This document shows, piece after piece, positions 47,296 through 56,513 of a stretch of 64,000 nucleotides of DNA (positions are counted from its first letter, which is position 1; every line of letters begins with the position of its first letter). This DNA is from Salinispora fenicalii (GTDB lineage Bacteria; Actinomycetota; Actinomycetes; Mycobacteriales; Micromonosporaceae): assembly GCF_000514815.1 (NCBI RefSeq), contig NZ_AZWQ01000018.1, positions 118-64,117 on the forward strand, given 5' to 3'. The notes under the pieces were generated by a model that made no database searches, was not told the DNA's origin, and saw nothing but the letters and a program-made list of their open reading frames with translations. A program made the position numbers and the translations under genes.

Positions 47296-47474
47296 CCCCA
47301 CAGTTAACCCGAACAATGCGCGCCAGAGGCGGCGGGGGCGAGGCGAGTGGTTTGGGCTACGCCGTACCTGACCGGGCCGATCCGCGCGCCAACGACGTCG
47401 AAGAGAAGCGCCGCGAACTCCTCGTCACCGGGCCCGGACCGACAACCGAGCCGGACCAGCGCCCTGCAGCGTGG

Positions 47475-47504
47475 CTCCGGTGGGCGGACACCCGCCCACC
47501 GGAG
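47475..47504. terminator. stem-loop downstream of panD
   Basis: A perfect 13-bp stem (CTCCGGTGGGCGG and complement) with a 4-base loop (47488-47491), 24 bases past the panD stop. It separates the pan operon from nadB. Confidence 0.75.
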
Positions 47505-47528
47505 GAACAAGCGCGCGCCGGGCCCCGG

Positions 47529-47957
47529 TCAGCCCAGCGAGTCCGCCAACGGGTTGGGAACCGGCGACCCCGCCGTCCCGGGTGCCGCCGTGGCCGCGTC
47601 CGCGGTCAGGTCAACAATTCGGTTGCCTGAATCGACGTGCACGATCCGCGGCTGGTAGGTACGCGCCTGCGCGTCCTCCAGCTGTCCGTAGGCGATGAGG
47701 ATGACCAAATCACCCGGGCGGACCAAGTGGGCGGCGGCACCGTTAATGCCGATCACGCCGCTGCCTCGCTGGCCCGGGATTACATAGGTCTCCAACCGGG
47801 CGCCGTTGGTGATGTCCACGATCGCCACCTGCTCCCCCGCGAGCAGGTCAGCGGCGTCCAGCAGATCCTGGTCCACCGTGACCGAGCCGACGTAGTGCAG
47901 GTCGGCCTGGGTAACCGTGGCCCGGTGAATCTTCGACTTAAGCATGGTGCGCAGCAT
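47529..47957 (-). CDS. panD: aspartate 1-decarboxylase proenzyme
   Basis: A 142-residue pyruvoyl enzyme giving beta-alanine for pantothenate. The self-cleavage site is Gly-Ser in [23 protein letters not shown] and [17 protein letters not shown] are conserved. Start ATG 47957 follows GGAAGG; an ATG four codons on is also possible. It lies 22 bp after panC. The C-terminal 25 residues are an Ala/Pro tail. Confidence 0.96.
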   Translation of the reverse strand: MLRTMLKSKIHRATVTQADLHYVGSVTVDQDLLDAADLLAGEQVAIVDITNGARLETYVIPGQRGSGVIGINGAAAHLVRPGDLVILIAYGQLEDAQARTYQPRIVHVDSGNRIVDLTADAATAAPGTAGSPVPNPLADSLG

Positions 47958-47979
47958 CGGGCGCCTTCCGTGAGGTGGG

Positions 47980-48828
47980 TCAGAAACGCGGGTTGAGCTG
48001 GACCGACACGTTGTCGATCAGACGGGTGGTGCCAACCCAGGCGGCGGCGAGCAACCGCGCCGGGCCGGTGACCGGCCCCGGCTCCAACTCCGGATCGGTA
48101 AGCACCAGGTAATCCAGTTCGACGCTGGGCGGGCCGGAGTCGAATGCGGCGTGCGCGGCGGCCAACACCGCGCCCGCGTCCGCGCCCCCGGCGGCGGCGG
48201 CTACCCCCGCCCGCAACGCCCCCGACAGGGTCAGCGCCGCCGCCCGGCCCTCGGGCGACAAGTAGCGGTTGCGGCTGGACAGGGCCAGCCCGTCTGGCTC
48301 CCGAACCGTCGGCACGCCGACGATCTCCACCGGCACATCCAGGTCGCGCACCATCCGACGGACCAGGGTCAGCTGTTGATAGTCCTTCTCGCCGAAGAAC
48401 GCCTGGTCCGGCCGGATGAGCTGGAGCAGCTTCAACACCACGGTCAGCACCCCGTGGAAGAAGCCCGGACGGCTCTGCCCCTCCAACTCCTCGCCGAGCT
48501 GGCCCGGGTTGACCCAGACCCGGGGCTGGCCCTGCGGGTACAGCTCCGGGTCGGCCGGCGCGAAGACCACCGCCGCGCCGGCCCGGCGGCAAATCTCCAG
48601 GTCCTCGTCGAGGGTGCGCGGATAGCGGTTGAAGTCCTCGTCCGGCCCGAACTGAAGCGGGTTCACGAAGATCGTGACCACGAGGTTGTCGGTCTGCTCC
48701 CGGGCCGCCCGCAGCAGGGTCTCGTGCCCGGAGTGCAGGGCGCCCATGGTCATGACGACGCCCACGGTGCCGGTTAATCCGCCCCGCACCGCCGCCAGGT
48801 CGGCGCGGGTGTGCACCAGCTCGGTCAC
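47980..48828 (-). CDS. panC: pantothenate synthetase
   Basis: A 282-residue enzyme ligating pantoate and beta-alanine. The nucleotide-binding HIGH-like motif is [41 protein letters not shown] and [13 protein letters not shown] are conserved. The GTG at 48828 follows GGGAGGTGGCTGC and overlaps the stop of the DUF2520 gene (GTGA). Confidence 0.96.
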   Translation of the reverse strand: MTELVHTRADLAAVRGGLTGTVGVVMTMGALHSGHETLLRAAREQTDNLVVTIFVNPLQFGPDEDFNRYPRTLDEDLEICRRAGAAVVFAPADPELYPQGQPRVWVNPGQLGEELEGQSRPGFFHGVLTVVLKLLQLIRPDQAFFGEKDYQQLTLVRRMVRDLDVPVEIVGVPTVREPDGLALSSRNRYLSPEGRAAALTLSGALRAGVAAAAGGADAGAVLAAAHAAFDSGPPSVELDYLVLTDPELEPGPVTGPARLLAAAWVGTTRLIDNVSVQLNPRF

Positions 48829-49766
48829 GCAGCCACCTCCCGATCCCACCCACTCAGCACGCCCAGCAGCGGCTGCGCGTCCATGGGCTGCAGCCGGCCG
48901 GCCGCGATCACTCGATCCGCCGTCCGTCGGGCCAACGCCAGGTAGGGCCCCACCGATTCCGGCGCGGTCGCCGTGAGCTGGGTCAAGTGCCGTTCCACGG
49001 TGCCGATGTCCCCCCGGGCGATCGGTCCGGTCAGCGCATCGTCCCCGAGCCGCAGCGCGTTGTCCAAGGCGGCCCCCAGCAGCGGCGTGAGCACCCGTTC
49101 CGGCTGAGTCACCCCGGCATCCCGCAGCCGGTCAGCCGCCTCGTTGACGAGCGTGATCAGGTGGTTGGCACCGTGCACGAGAGCCGCGTGGTAGAGCGGC
49201 CGGTCCACCTCAGCGACCCACTCCGGTACGCCGTTGAGGTCGGCGACGAGTCGGGTGGCGAACGGGCGCAACTGCGCCGGGGCGGTCAACCCGTACGAGG
49301 TGCCGGGCAGCCGGGTGAGATCGTCTGGCGTACCGGTGAAGGTCATCGCGGGGTGCAGGGCCAGCGGGCTGGCCCCGGCCCCGACGACCGGCGCCAGTAC
49401 CGCCAGACCGTGCGCGCCGGAGGTGTGCGCGACCACTTGGCCCGGGCGCAACGCCCCGGCCTCGGCGAGGCCGGCGACGACCCCCGTGAGCGCGTCGTCG
49501 GGGACCGCCACCAGCAAGAGATCGGTGGCAGCGCGGGCTACCGAGGTAGCCGGCTGCCGCGGCACGTCGGCCAGGAGCAGCGCCATCCGGGCTTGCGAGG
49601 CGGCGGAACCCCCAGCCGCGGCGACAACCCGGTGCCCGGCGGCGGCGAAAGCAGCGGCCAACACGGCACCGACCCGGCCAACGCCGATCACGCCGACGGT
49701 CAGGGATCGGGAGGTGGGAGCGTCAACCGACGGAATGCCGGGACGCGGCGACAGCGAAGCGCTCAT
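48825..49766 (-). CDS. Rossmann-like and DUF2520 protein, possible ketopantoate reductase
   Basis: A 313-residue protein with an N-terminal NAD(P) Rossmann motif ([21 protein letters not shown]) and a C-terminal all-helical DUF2520 domain ([25 protein letters not shown]). It resembles ketopantoate reductase and F420-dependent oxidoreductase folds. It is translationally coupled to panC, so it may supply pantoate for the same pathway. This is inference; no panE is otherwise seen here. The start codon was taken as the first ATG (49766). Confidence 0.85.
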   Translation of the reverse strand: MSASLSPRPGIPSVDAPTSRSLTVGVIGVGRVGAVLAAAFAAAGHRVVAAAGGSAASQARMALLLADVPRQPATSVARAATDLLLVAVPDDALTGVVAGLAEAGALRPGQVVAHTSGAHGLAVLAPVVGAGASPLALHPAMTFTGTPDDLTRLPGTSYGLTAPAQLRPFATRLVADLNGVPEWVAEVDRPLYHAALVHGANHLITLVNEAADRLRDAGVTQPERVLTPLLGAALDNALRLGDDALTGPIARGDIGTVERHLTQLTATAPESVGPYLALARRTADRVIAAGRLQPMDAQPLLGVLSGWDREVAA

Positions 49767-49943
49767 AACGATGATCCAGTCCTCGGAGGGGTACCGGTCG
49801 TTGGCAAGTATGCGCCGCGGTGCCGGAACCGGGACAGGGAGGTGTGAAAACGTTCACCCACCGGGGTCAGGGATCCCGTTCGCCACCGAAGACAACGAGA
49901 GGGGCCGATCCGCAACGGGGCGGCCGAACCGAAGGAGGAGCTG

Positions 49944-50957
49944 ATGTCGATCCGCTGGCGGGACGCGATGGAGCAGGCGCTGTACGGGCCGGACGGCTTC
50001 TTCGTCTCCGGAGCCGGCCCGGCCGACCACTTCCGCACCAGCGTGCACGCCTCCCCGGCGTTCGCGGCGGCCCTGCACCGGCTTATCGCCACCGTTGACG
50101 CCGCCCTGGACCACCCAGCCCCCATCGCAATCGTCGATGTCGGGGCGGGGCGGGGCGAGCTGCTGCGCACCCTCCATGCCAGCATCGCCGGGGCCACCGA
50201 CGCGTCCCTCGCGCACCGGCTGCGCCTCACCGCCGTCGAACGCGCCCCGCGCCCCGCGGACCTGCCCGCGGAGATCACCTGGACGAACGAGATCCCCGCC
50301 GGCATCACCGGCCTCCTCCTGGCCACCGAGTGGCTCGACAACGTACCGCTGGATCTGGCCGTGACCACCCCGGCGGGCTGGCGGTACCTCCTGGTGGACC
50401 CCGCCACCGGCGAGGAGACGGTCGGCACCCCGGTCAGCCCGGAAGACGCCGACTGGCTGGCCCGGTGGTGGTCGCCGCCCGCCGACAGCCCGGGCATCCG
50501 CGCCGAGATCGGCCGAACCCGCGACGACGCCTGGGCGGACGCCCTCGGACGACTCGACCGGGGGCTGGCGGTCGCCGTGGACTACGGGCACCTCCGGCAA
50601 TCCCGACCGACCGCCGGGACCTTGACCGGCTACCGGAACGGGCGGCAGGTCCCACCGGTACCCGACGGATCGTGCGATGTCACCGCGCACCTCTGCGTGG
50701 ACTCGGTCGCCGCCGCCGGTGCGCAGGTCGCGCAGGCTCCGTACACCCTGGTGTCGCAGCGGACGGCGCTGCGGGCGCTCGGTGCCGACGGCCGCCGCCC
50801 ACCGCTGGAGCGGGCCAGCACCGACCCCGCGGGATACCTCCGGGCCCTCTCCGCGGCGTCGGCGGTGGCCGAGCTGATCGACCCGGCCGGCCTCGGCGGA
50901 CACTGGTGGCTCCTCCAGCCGGCCGGCGGCCCCCTCGACCCACTCGTGGCACCATGA
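49944..50957 (+). CDS. MidA/NDUFAF7-like SAM methyltransferase
   Basis: A 337-residue protein of the MidA (DUF185) family. SAM motif [28 protein letters not shown] and VAVDYGH match family positions. The mitochondrial homologue NDUFAF7 methylates an arginine of the 49-kDa complex I subunit NDUFS2. The next gene here is NuoD, the bacterial homologue of that subunit, coupled by a 4-bp ATGA overlap. GGAGGAG lies before the ATG. The 177-bp gap upstream contains GTGAA-N4-TTCAC (49843-49856), a possible operator. Confidence 0.88.
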   Translation: MSIRWRDAMEQALYGPDGFFVSGAGPADHFRTSVHASPAFAAALHRLIATVDAALDHPAPIAIVDVGAGRGELLRTLHASIAGATDASLAHRLRLTAVERAPRPADLPAEITWTNEIPAGITGLLLATEWLDNVPLDLAVTTPAGWRYLLVDPATGEETVGTPVSPEDADWLARWWSPPADSPGIRAEIGRTRDDAWADALGRLDRGLAVAVDYGHLRQSRPTAGTLTGYRNGRQVPPVPDGSCDVTAHLCVDSVAAAGAQVAQAPYTLVSQRTALRALGADGRRPPLERASTDPAGYLRALSAASAVAELIDPAGLGGHWWLLQPAGGPLDPLVAP

Positions 50958-52120
50958 CAGGCATGACCACCCACGCCGATCTCCGCGAACTGACCGTCGG
51001 CACCGGCGCCGGTGGGGAACAACTCGGCACAGACATGGTGCTCAACATCGGTCCGCAGCACCCCTCGACGCACGGCGTACTCCGGCTGCGGCTGGTGCTC
51101 GACGGCGAACGGGTGGTGAGCGCCGAACCGATCATCGGCTACATGCACCGGGGCGCGGAGAAGCTGTTCGAGGTCCGCGACTACCGGCAGATCATCGTGT
51201 TGGCGAATCGGCACGACTGGCTCTCGGCGTTCGCCAACGAACTCGGCGTGGTGCTCGCCGTGGAGCGGTTGCTGGGGATGGAGGTTCCGGAGCGGGCCAC
51301 CTGGCTCCGAATGGCGCTCGCCGAGCTGAACCGGATCCTAAACCACCTGATGTTCCTCGGCTCGTACCCGCTGGAGATCGGGGCGATCACCCCGATGTTC
51401 TACGCCTTTCGGGAACGGGAGACGCTCCAGGCGGTGCTCGAGGAGGTCTCCGGCGGGCGGATCCACTACATGTTCAACCGGGTCGGTGGACTCAAGGAGG
51501 AGGTGCCGGCCGGCTGGACCGGGCGGGCTCGGGCGGCCATCGGCGAGGTCCGACAGAGCCTGCCCGACCTGGACAACCTGATCCGGCGCAACGAGATCTT
51601 CCTGGCCCGTACCGTCGGCGTGGGGGTGCTCTCGGCGGCCCAGGCCGCGGCGTTCGGCGCCTCCGGACCGGTCGCCCGCGCCTCCGGCCTCGACCTCGAC
51701 CTACGCCGGGACGAGCCATACCTGGCGTACGACCAGCTCGACGTGCCGGTGGTGACCCGCACCGCGGGTGACTGCCACTCCCGCTTCGAGGTGCTACTCG
51801 ACCAGGTGTACGTCTCGCTCGACCTCGCCGAGCAGTGCCTGGACCGGGTGGACCAGCTCACCGGCCCGATCAACACCCGGCTGCCGAAGGTACTCAAGGC
51901 GCCCGAGGGGCACACCTACGCCTGGACCGAGAACCCGCTCGGCATCAACGGCTACTACCTGGTGTCCCGGGGTGAGAAGACGCCGTGGCGGCTCAAGCTC
52001 CGCACCGCGTCGTACGCCAACGTACAGGCGCTGGCCACCCTCCTGCCCGGTTGCCTGGTGCCAGACCTGGTCGCCATCCTCGGCTCGATGTTCTTCGTGG
52101 TTGGCGACATCGACAAGTGA
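50954..52120 (+). CDS. NuoD-like NADH-quinone oxidoreductase 49-kDa subunit, stand-alone copy
   Basis: A 388-residue protein of the complex I 49-kDa/NiFe hydrogenase large-subunit family. [49 protein letters not shown] and [16 protein letters not shown] are conserved quinone-site and N2-proximal motifs. No other nuo gene is near, so it is an extra copy outside the operon. Start ATG 50954 overlaps the MidA stop; ATG 50963 is an alternative. It might replace NuoD in complex I or join a different assembly. Confidence 0.9.
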   Translation: MTGMTTHADLRELTVGTGAGGEQLGTDMVLNIGPQHPSTHGVLRLRLVLDGERVVSAEPIIGYMHRGAEKLFEVRDYRQIIVLANRHDWLSAFANELGVVLAVERLLGMEVPERATWLRMALAELNRILNHLMFLGSYPLEIGAITPMFYAFRERETLQAVLEEVSGGRIHYMFNRVGGLKEEVPAGWTGRARAAIGEVRQSLPDLDNLIRRNEIFLARTVGVGVLSAAQAAAFGASGPVARASGLDLDLRRDEPYLAYDQLDVPVVTRTAGDCHSRFEVLLDQVYVSLDLAEQCLDRVDQLTGPINTRLPKVLKAPEGHTYAWTENPLGINGYYLVSRGEKTPWRLKLRTASYANVQALATLLPGCLVPDLVAILGSMFFVVGDIDK

Positions 52121-52155
52121 GCGGCCGGCTGCGCCCGCCGGCATTGTCGCAGCCG

Positions 52156-53736
52156 TCAACGCCACCGGTTGTCCCCGCGGCCGTACCGGCCCGGCTCCGG
52201 CTGACGCTGGGGTTCGGACTGCCACTGGGGCTCGGGCTGGCGCTGGGGTTCTGACTGCCACCGAGGTTCGGGCTGCCACCGGGGCTCGGGCTGTCGTTGC
52301 CGCGGCGGCTCCCACTCGGCGGACTCCGGGGGCAGCGCGGACCGTTCCGCCGGTTCGGACCACCCGCCCCGTCCAGCGTCGGCGCGGTCCCGTCCGGGCT
52401 CGTCTCGACGGACCGCGGCCCACCGCTGGTCCACCCGGTATTCGGCACCGCCCCGATCCGTGCGCACCTGCGCCCGCTGCTCACCCAGCCGCAGTTCGTG
52501 CCCGCGCTCATCCGCGTGGACGGTGGCCCAACGGTTTCCGGCCCGCAGCTGCGACCAGTACCCGTCCTCCGCGTCGCCGCCCGCCGCAAGCTCCCCGCCA
52601 TGCTGGTTGACGCCGCCGCGGTCAGACCGCTCACCGCCCCAGCCCTGGCCGTCGGGCTGGCTGGCCCAGCCTTGGTCATCCCACCGTGTTCCGGCCCCGG
52701 TGACCTCTGGCGGCTCGCCCAACCCACGATCGTCGCGTGCCCGCCCGCCCTGGTCCGACCATGACCGGTCATCGGAGTCGTCGGCGCCCGGCCAGGAGCG
52801 GCGCTCCCGGTCCCGGGTCCCGGCCTCGGCCCCGGACCAGGAGCGACGCTCCCCGTCCTCAGCCCACGACGGTGCGTCCGGGCCGGACGGCCACCGCCGG
52901 TCGTAGTCGCTGGCGGGCGCACCGGAGTGGTTCCGGCCACCATCGACCACGGTGTGCCGGGTGACGTGCACCGTCTCGGTGTGCCGCACCACGCCGCGCA
53001 GGGGGGCGGCGTGCCGGCCATCCGGCTCCGCCGACCAGGCACCACCGTCAGTGCCGCCATAGGTGCCGGCGGTTCCCGCACTGGCGCCGGCGGCCCGCTC
53101 GGTGCCGGGCTGACCGGCGAAGCGCTCGTCGGCCCCCGGCTCTCCGGCCGATGGGTGGAACGCGGCGTATGCCCCGGCCGCTCCGGCAGTGGAGTGGCCG
53201 CCCGGAAAGTGGCCCTGAGGTTGGGAGTCACCCGTCCGGTCGCCCTCGTGGTCACCCCAGCGGTCGGCCTCCGGAACGGCCGCCCGCCCGGCCGGCCCGT
53301 CAACCGGGACCCGTGCCCGCTGCGCACCTTCGGTCTCGACCGGCGCGGCGCCGGCACTCCCGACCGGCGCGGCGGCACCGGCGTCGAGGCGTCGGCCCAG
53401 CGCCACCACCGCCTCCTGGGTGCGCTGCGTCTGGTCGAGTGCCTGGTTGCCCCGCTGGGCCGCAGCCACGATCTCGCCGTGCAGCTCGTGGCGAAGCCGT
53501 TCGATCTCGCCCCGCAGCTCCCCGGCCCGGGCGCCGTCGTCGGGACGCAGCACGATCGACAGGCCGATCAGCACGACCGCCAGAATCGCCAGTACGGCGG
53601 CGACCCGTAGCAGCCCGTTGCTGTCAGCGATGAGCAAGACCAGCGCCGCCACCGGGGCGCATGCCACACCGGCCCGGAACAGTGCCGTGGGCACCCGAGG
53701 TTTACGCGGGTCATCAGTCACGGCCGGGACGGACAT
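52156..53736 (-). CDS. repeat-rich, disordered membrane protein
   Basis: A 526-residue protein. Two hydrophobic helices (ACAPVAALVLLIADS; AAVLAILAVVLIGLSIV) are followed by a coiled coil (ELRGEIERLRHELHGEIVAA) and about 400 residues of low-complexity, charged, Trp/Gly/Glu-rich sequence. The last 50 residues are tandem QPEPRWQ/QSEPQ-type repeats. The function is unknown. It is cotranscribed with nothing obvious. The start ATG at 53736 precedes the first hydrophobic region by 24 residues. Confidence 0.7.
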   Translation of the reverse strand: MSVPAVTDDPRKPRVPTALFRAGVACAPVAALVLLIADSNGLLRVAAVLAILAVVLIGLSIVLRPDDGARAGELRGEIERLRHELHGEIVAAAQRGNQALDQTQRTQEAVVALGRRLDAGAAAPVGSAGAAPVETEGAQRARVPVDGPAGRAAVPEADRWGDHEGDRTGDSQPQGHFPGGHSTAGAAGAYAAFHPSAGEPGADERFAGQPGTERAAGASAGTAGTYGGTDGGAWSAEPDGRHAAPLRGVVRHTETVHVTRHTVVDGGRNHSGAPASDYDRRWPSGPDAPSWAEDGERRSWSGAEAGTRDRERRSWPGADDSDDRSWSDQGGRARDDRGLGEPPEVTGAGTRWDDQGWASQPDGQGWGGERSDRGGVNQHGGELAAGGDAEDGYWSQLRAGNRWATVHADERGHELRLGEQRAQVRTDRGGAEYRVDQRWAAVRRDEPGRDRADAGRGGWSEPAERSALPPESAEWEPPRQRQPEPRWQPEPRWQSEPQRQPEPQWQSEPQRQPEPGRYGRGDNRWR

Positions 53737-53805
53737 GGCTGTGCAGCCTACCGAGAGTTGCGCCGCGTGGGAACGGCAGCGCAACTCTCCCTGCTACTGC
53801 TGGGC

Positions 53806-54810
53806 TCAGCCGGCGGTGAGGGCTCCGTCGGAGGAGAACACCAGACCCACGCTGACCTCGCCGGTCCGCAGAGCGTTCTTCGTCTGCGGTCCACCGGCAT
53901 CAAGTGAGCTGAACGACCCGGCCCGGAAGTCATAGATCTCGACCAGCCCAACCTGGCACTTCGGCCGCTGCGGGCACTCCGGCGGACCGGCCAGGACGGT
54001 CTCCTGGCCAGAGCACTTCTCGGCCAGCTCGGAGAGAGTCCGTACACCGTGCTGCTCGGCGAAGGCGCTCGTGACGGCGAAGGCGTTCTGGTTCTGGGCC
54101 GCAGCCGGTGCGCCGAGGGCCAGGTTGACCTCCGCGCCGAGCGTCTTCAGCGCGGCGACCGTCTCGTCCAGGTCCGGCGAGGAGACCGGCTGGGCGTCCT
54201 CGCCGTTCGCCTTGGTGTTAAGGAACTCCGCCAGGGTGGCCGCGTACTCGGGGAAGACCTGGATCTCACCCTTCTCCAGGGCCGGCTCGTAGAGTTCACG
54301 GCTGCCGACCTGCTGCACCTCGGCCTGGTAGCCGGCGGCGGCCAGTACGATCTTGTAGAGCTCGGCGAGGGTCTGGCTCTCGCTGAAGTTGGCGGCGCCG
54401 ATCTTGATCGTACCGCCGGGCCCCTTCGCAATGCCAGCGGTGAGGTCGTGGGCGGTGGCGAACTCGGCCGCCGCGACGGCGGGCGTCTTGCGGTCATCGT
54501 CAACGGCCTTGTTGAGCTGGACCAGCTTCGGCGTGTCCAGCGCCGCGGAGACCTGGTCCAGGGCGGCGATGAGCGGTGTGGTCGCGACGTCGGCGTTGAC
54601 CGCCGGGATGATGTTGTCGCTGTTCTGCAACGACTTGTCGTCGGTCAGCACGACCAACTCGTCGCCGGCCACCGGGGCACATCCCTCCCCCGCCGCCGCC
54701 GTCTCGGGCGCGTCCGTGCCCGACGAACCGGCCTCGCCGCAGCCGGTCAGGAGCCCGGCCGTGGTCAGGACGCCGACAGCGCCGATTGCCAAACGTGTGC
54801 CTGCGTGCAT
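53806..54810 (-). CDS. osmoprotectant-type ABC binding lipoprotein, apparently circularly permuted
   Basis: A 334-residue lipoprotein (lipobox LLTGC at residues 20-24). Canonical OpuAC/ProX binding proteins begin with NFTESxxLAELY and end with LVVLEDDK..NxxPxVN..LxxLNxxV. Here the tail block comes first (residues 51-123: ELVVLTDDKSLQNSDNIIPAV, VSAALDTPKLVQLNKAV), then the normal head (134-334: IKIGAANFSESQTLAELY, GSRELYEPALEKGEI). The C-terminus stops at GEVSVGLVFSSDGALTAG, right where the canonical tail should follow. Likely ligand: betaine, choline or a related quaternary amine; specificity is not determined here. Confidence 0.88.
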   Translation of the reverse strand: MHAGTRLAIGAVGVLTTAGLLTGCGEAGSSGTDAPETAAAGEGCAPVAGDELVVLTDDKSLQNSDNIIPAVNADVATTPLIAALDQVSAALDTPKLVQLNKAVDDDRKTPAVAAAEFATAHDLTAGIAKGPGGTIKIGAANFSESQTLAELYKIVLAAAGYQAEVQQVGSRELYEPALEKGEIQVFPEYAATLAEFLNTKANGEDAQPVSSPDLDETVAALKTLGAEVNLALGAPAAAQNQNAFAVTSAFAEQHGVRTLSELAEKCSGQETVLAGPPECPQRPKCQVGLVEIYDFRAGSFSSLDAGGPQTKNALRTGEVSVGLVFSSDGALTAG

Positions 54811-55090
54811 GTCTGCCCGCCTTCCGTGTCCCGGCACGGCTCCTGCGCCGGCCGCGTGTCCGACGGGCGATCAATACACCCGCGTCTCCGACGGGCGATC
54901 GGTGCCGCCCGCGCTCCCACCCAACATTCTCACGCCGGGTACGACAAACTCTGCTCGGACTTCGTCACCGGATCGTCACCCGGCACCGACGCGACTGCCC
55001 GGGCGACCCGAAGCATCCTCGCGGCGCCGGTCCGGCACCGGAGGCGCCGGAGACACCGGTCAGGAACCGGAGGCACCGGTCAGACGCCGG
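54811..55090. other. repeat-containing spacer between binding protein and permease
   Basis: A 280-bp gap inside an otherwise tight operon. It holds two copies of TCCGACGGGCGATC (54859-54872 and 54887-54900) and, at 55025-55095, several near-copies of a CACCGG(A/T)..CGGAGGC pattern. It could contain the promoter for the binding protein. No gene seen. Confidence 0.55.
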
Positions 55091-55825
55091 TCACGCGCCG
55101 CTGACCGCGTCGGCCGCGCGCCGCCCCGCCCGCCGGCCGCGGTTGCGCAGCGGCCGCGGGGTGACCAGCCGCTCGACCAGCGCCAACACCAACTCCACCA
55201 GCATGGCGAGCCCCGCCACCAGCAGACCGCCGGCGAGGATCTGCCCACCGCCGGCGGCGATGTCCAGACCGAACCCGGCCCGAATGATCTGCCCAAGGCC
55301 GCCGCCGTTGACGAAGGAGGCCAGCGCGGCGGTGGCCACGACCTGCACTGCCGCGGTGCGAAACCCCGCCGCCAGGTACGGCACGGCGAGCGGCAGCTCG
55401 ACCCGACGCAGCAGCTGCCAGCCGGAGAAGCCCATCCCCCGGGCCGCGTCCCGGGCCTCCGGATCCACCTCACGCACCCCGGTGTACGCGTTGGCCAGCA
55501 ACGGCGGGATCGCGAAGACCGCCAGCGCCACCACCACCGCCGGCCGACCGAAGCCGAGGAAGGTCAACGGCAGGATGGCGAGCAGGGCCAGCGTCGGTAC
55601 GGCCAGGGTCAGGTTGGCCACCAGCACGACCAGCCCGCCCCCACGCCCGGTGTGCCCGAGCCAGAGCCCGATCGGCCACGCGACCAGGCAGCCCAGGAGC
55701 ACCGCCGCCCCGGAGATGGCGAGATGTTCGCCGACCCGGTCCAGGATGCCGCCCGGATTGGTCCAGTTCAGCGGGTCGTTGAGCCAGACCACCGCCGCCT
55801 CGATCGGCCCCGCCACCGCGATCAT
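55091..55825 (-). CDS. OpuB-type ABC permease (second permease)
   Basis: A 244-residue permease with about six helices and the EAA motif region EARDAARGMGFSGWQLLRRVELPLAVPYLAAG. It is a ProW/OpuBB-BD-type inner-membrane subunit of an osmoprotectant importer. The ATG at 55825 overlaps the upstream permease stop (ATGA), so translation is coupled. The C-terminus is Arg-rich. Confidence 0.9.
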   Translation of the reverse strand: MIAVAGPIEAAVVWLNDPLNWTNPGGILDRVGEHLAISGAAVLLGCLVAWPIGLWLGHTGRGGGLVVLVANLTLAVPTLALLAILPLTFLGFGRPAVVVALAVFAIPPLLANAYTGVREVDPEARDAARGMGFSGWQLLRRVELPLAVPYLAAGFRTAAVQVVATAALASFVNGGGLGQIIRAGFGLDIAAGGGQILAGGLLVAGLAMLVELVLALVERLVTPRPLRNRGRRAGRRAADAVSGA

Positions 55826-56511
55826 GCCGCGCTCCGGCGACGCAGCCACGGGGTGAGCAGCCGCCCGGCACCGGCCAGGACGAGGTCGAACACCAAGGCG
55901 AGCAGGACGCAGAGCAGCGTACCGGTCATGATCTGCGCCTTGTAGAAGTTGTTCTGCAAGCCGGCAAAGATCAACTGACCGAGCCCGCCCCGCCCCACGA
56001 CCACACCCACGGTGACCAGCGCCACTGTCGAGACCGTGGCCAGGCGCAGCCCGGTGAGGATGCCCGGTAGGGCCAGCGGCAAGTCGATCCGGAACAACCG
56101 CCCCCAGCGGCCGTATCCCATGCCCTCCGCCGCCTCCCGCACCTCGGGCGGCACCTGGGTGAGCCCAGCGAGCGCATTGCGGACGATCACCAACAGCGCG
56201 TAGAGCACCACCACGGTGAGCACGGTCACCGCCCCGATCCCCAGGTACGGCGCGAGGAAGGCGAACAACGCCAGCGACGGGATGGTGTAGAGCACACCGG
56301 TGACCGCCAGGATGGGCCCGGTCAGAGCGCGGAACCAGTACGCGGCCACGGCCAGCGGCACCGCGATCAGCACCGCGATGAGCACCGCCCGCACGGTAAG
56401 CGAGGTGTGCTCGCGCAGCGCGGTGAGGATCGTGTCAGAGTTGTCCCGCACGTACTGCCAGGAAAACCACGGGTTACCCGGGTCGGCCCGGTAGCTCAAG
56501 CGGAAGGACAT
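55822..56511 (-). CDS. OpuB-type ABC permease (first permease)
   Basis: A 229-residue permease with an EAA loop VREAAEGMGYGRWGRLFRIDLPLALPGILTG. It pairs with the downstream permease as a heterodimer. The start ATG (56511) is 2 bp from the divergent GTG of the ATPase gene (56514), so each gene's ribosome site or promoter must overlap the other's coding region. Confidence 0.9.
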   Translation of the reverse strand: MSFRLSYRADPGNPWFSWQYVRDNSDTILTALREHTSLTVRAVLIAVLIAVPLAVAAYWFRALTGPILAVTGVLYTIPSLALFAFLAPYLGIGAVTVLTVVVLYALLVIVRNALAGLTQVPPEVREAAEGMGYGRWGRLFRIDLPLALPGILTGLRLATVSTVALVTVGVVVGRGGLGQLIFAGLQNNFYKAQIMTGTLLCVLLALVFDLVLAGAGRLLTPWLRRRSAA

Positions 56512-56513
56512 GT

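Noticed and set aside
47304..47510. A 68-codon minus-strand frame between nadB and panD
   Set aside because: It contains the panD terminator hairpin, has no ribosome site and shows no recognisable motif.
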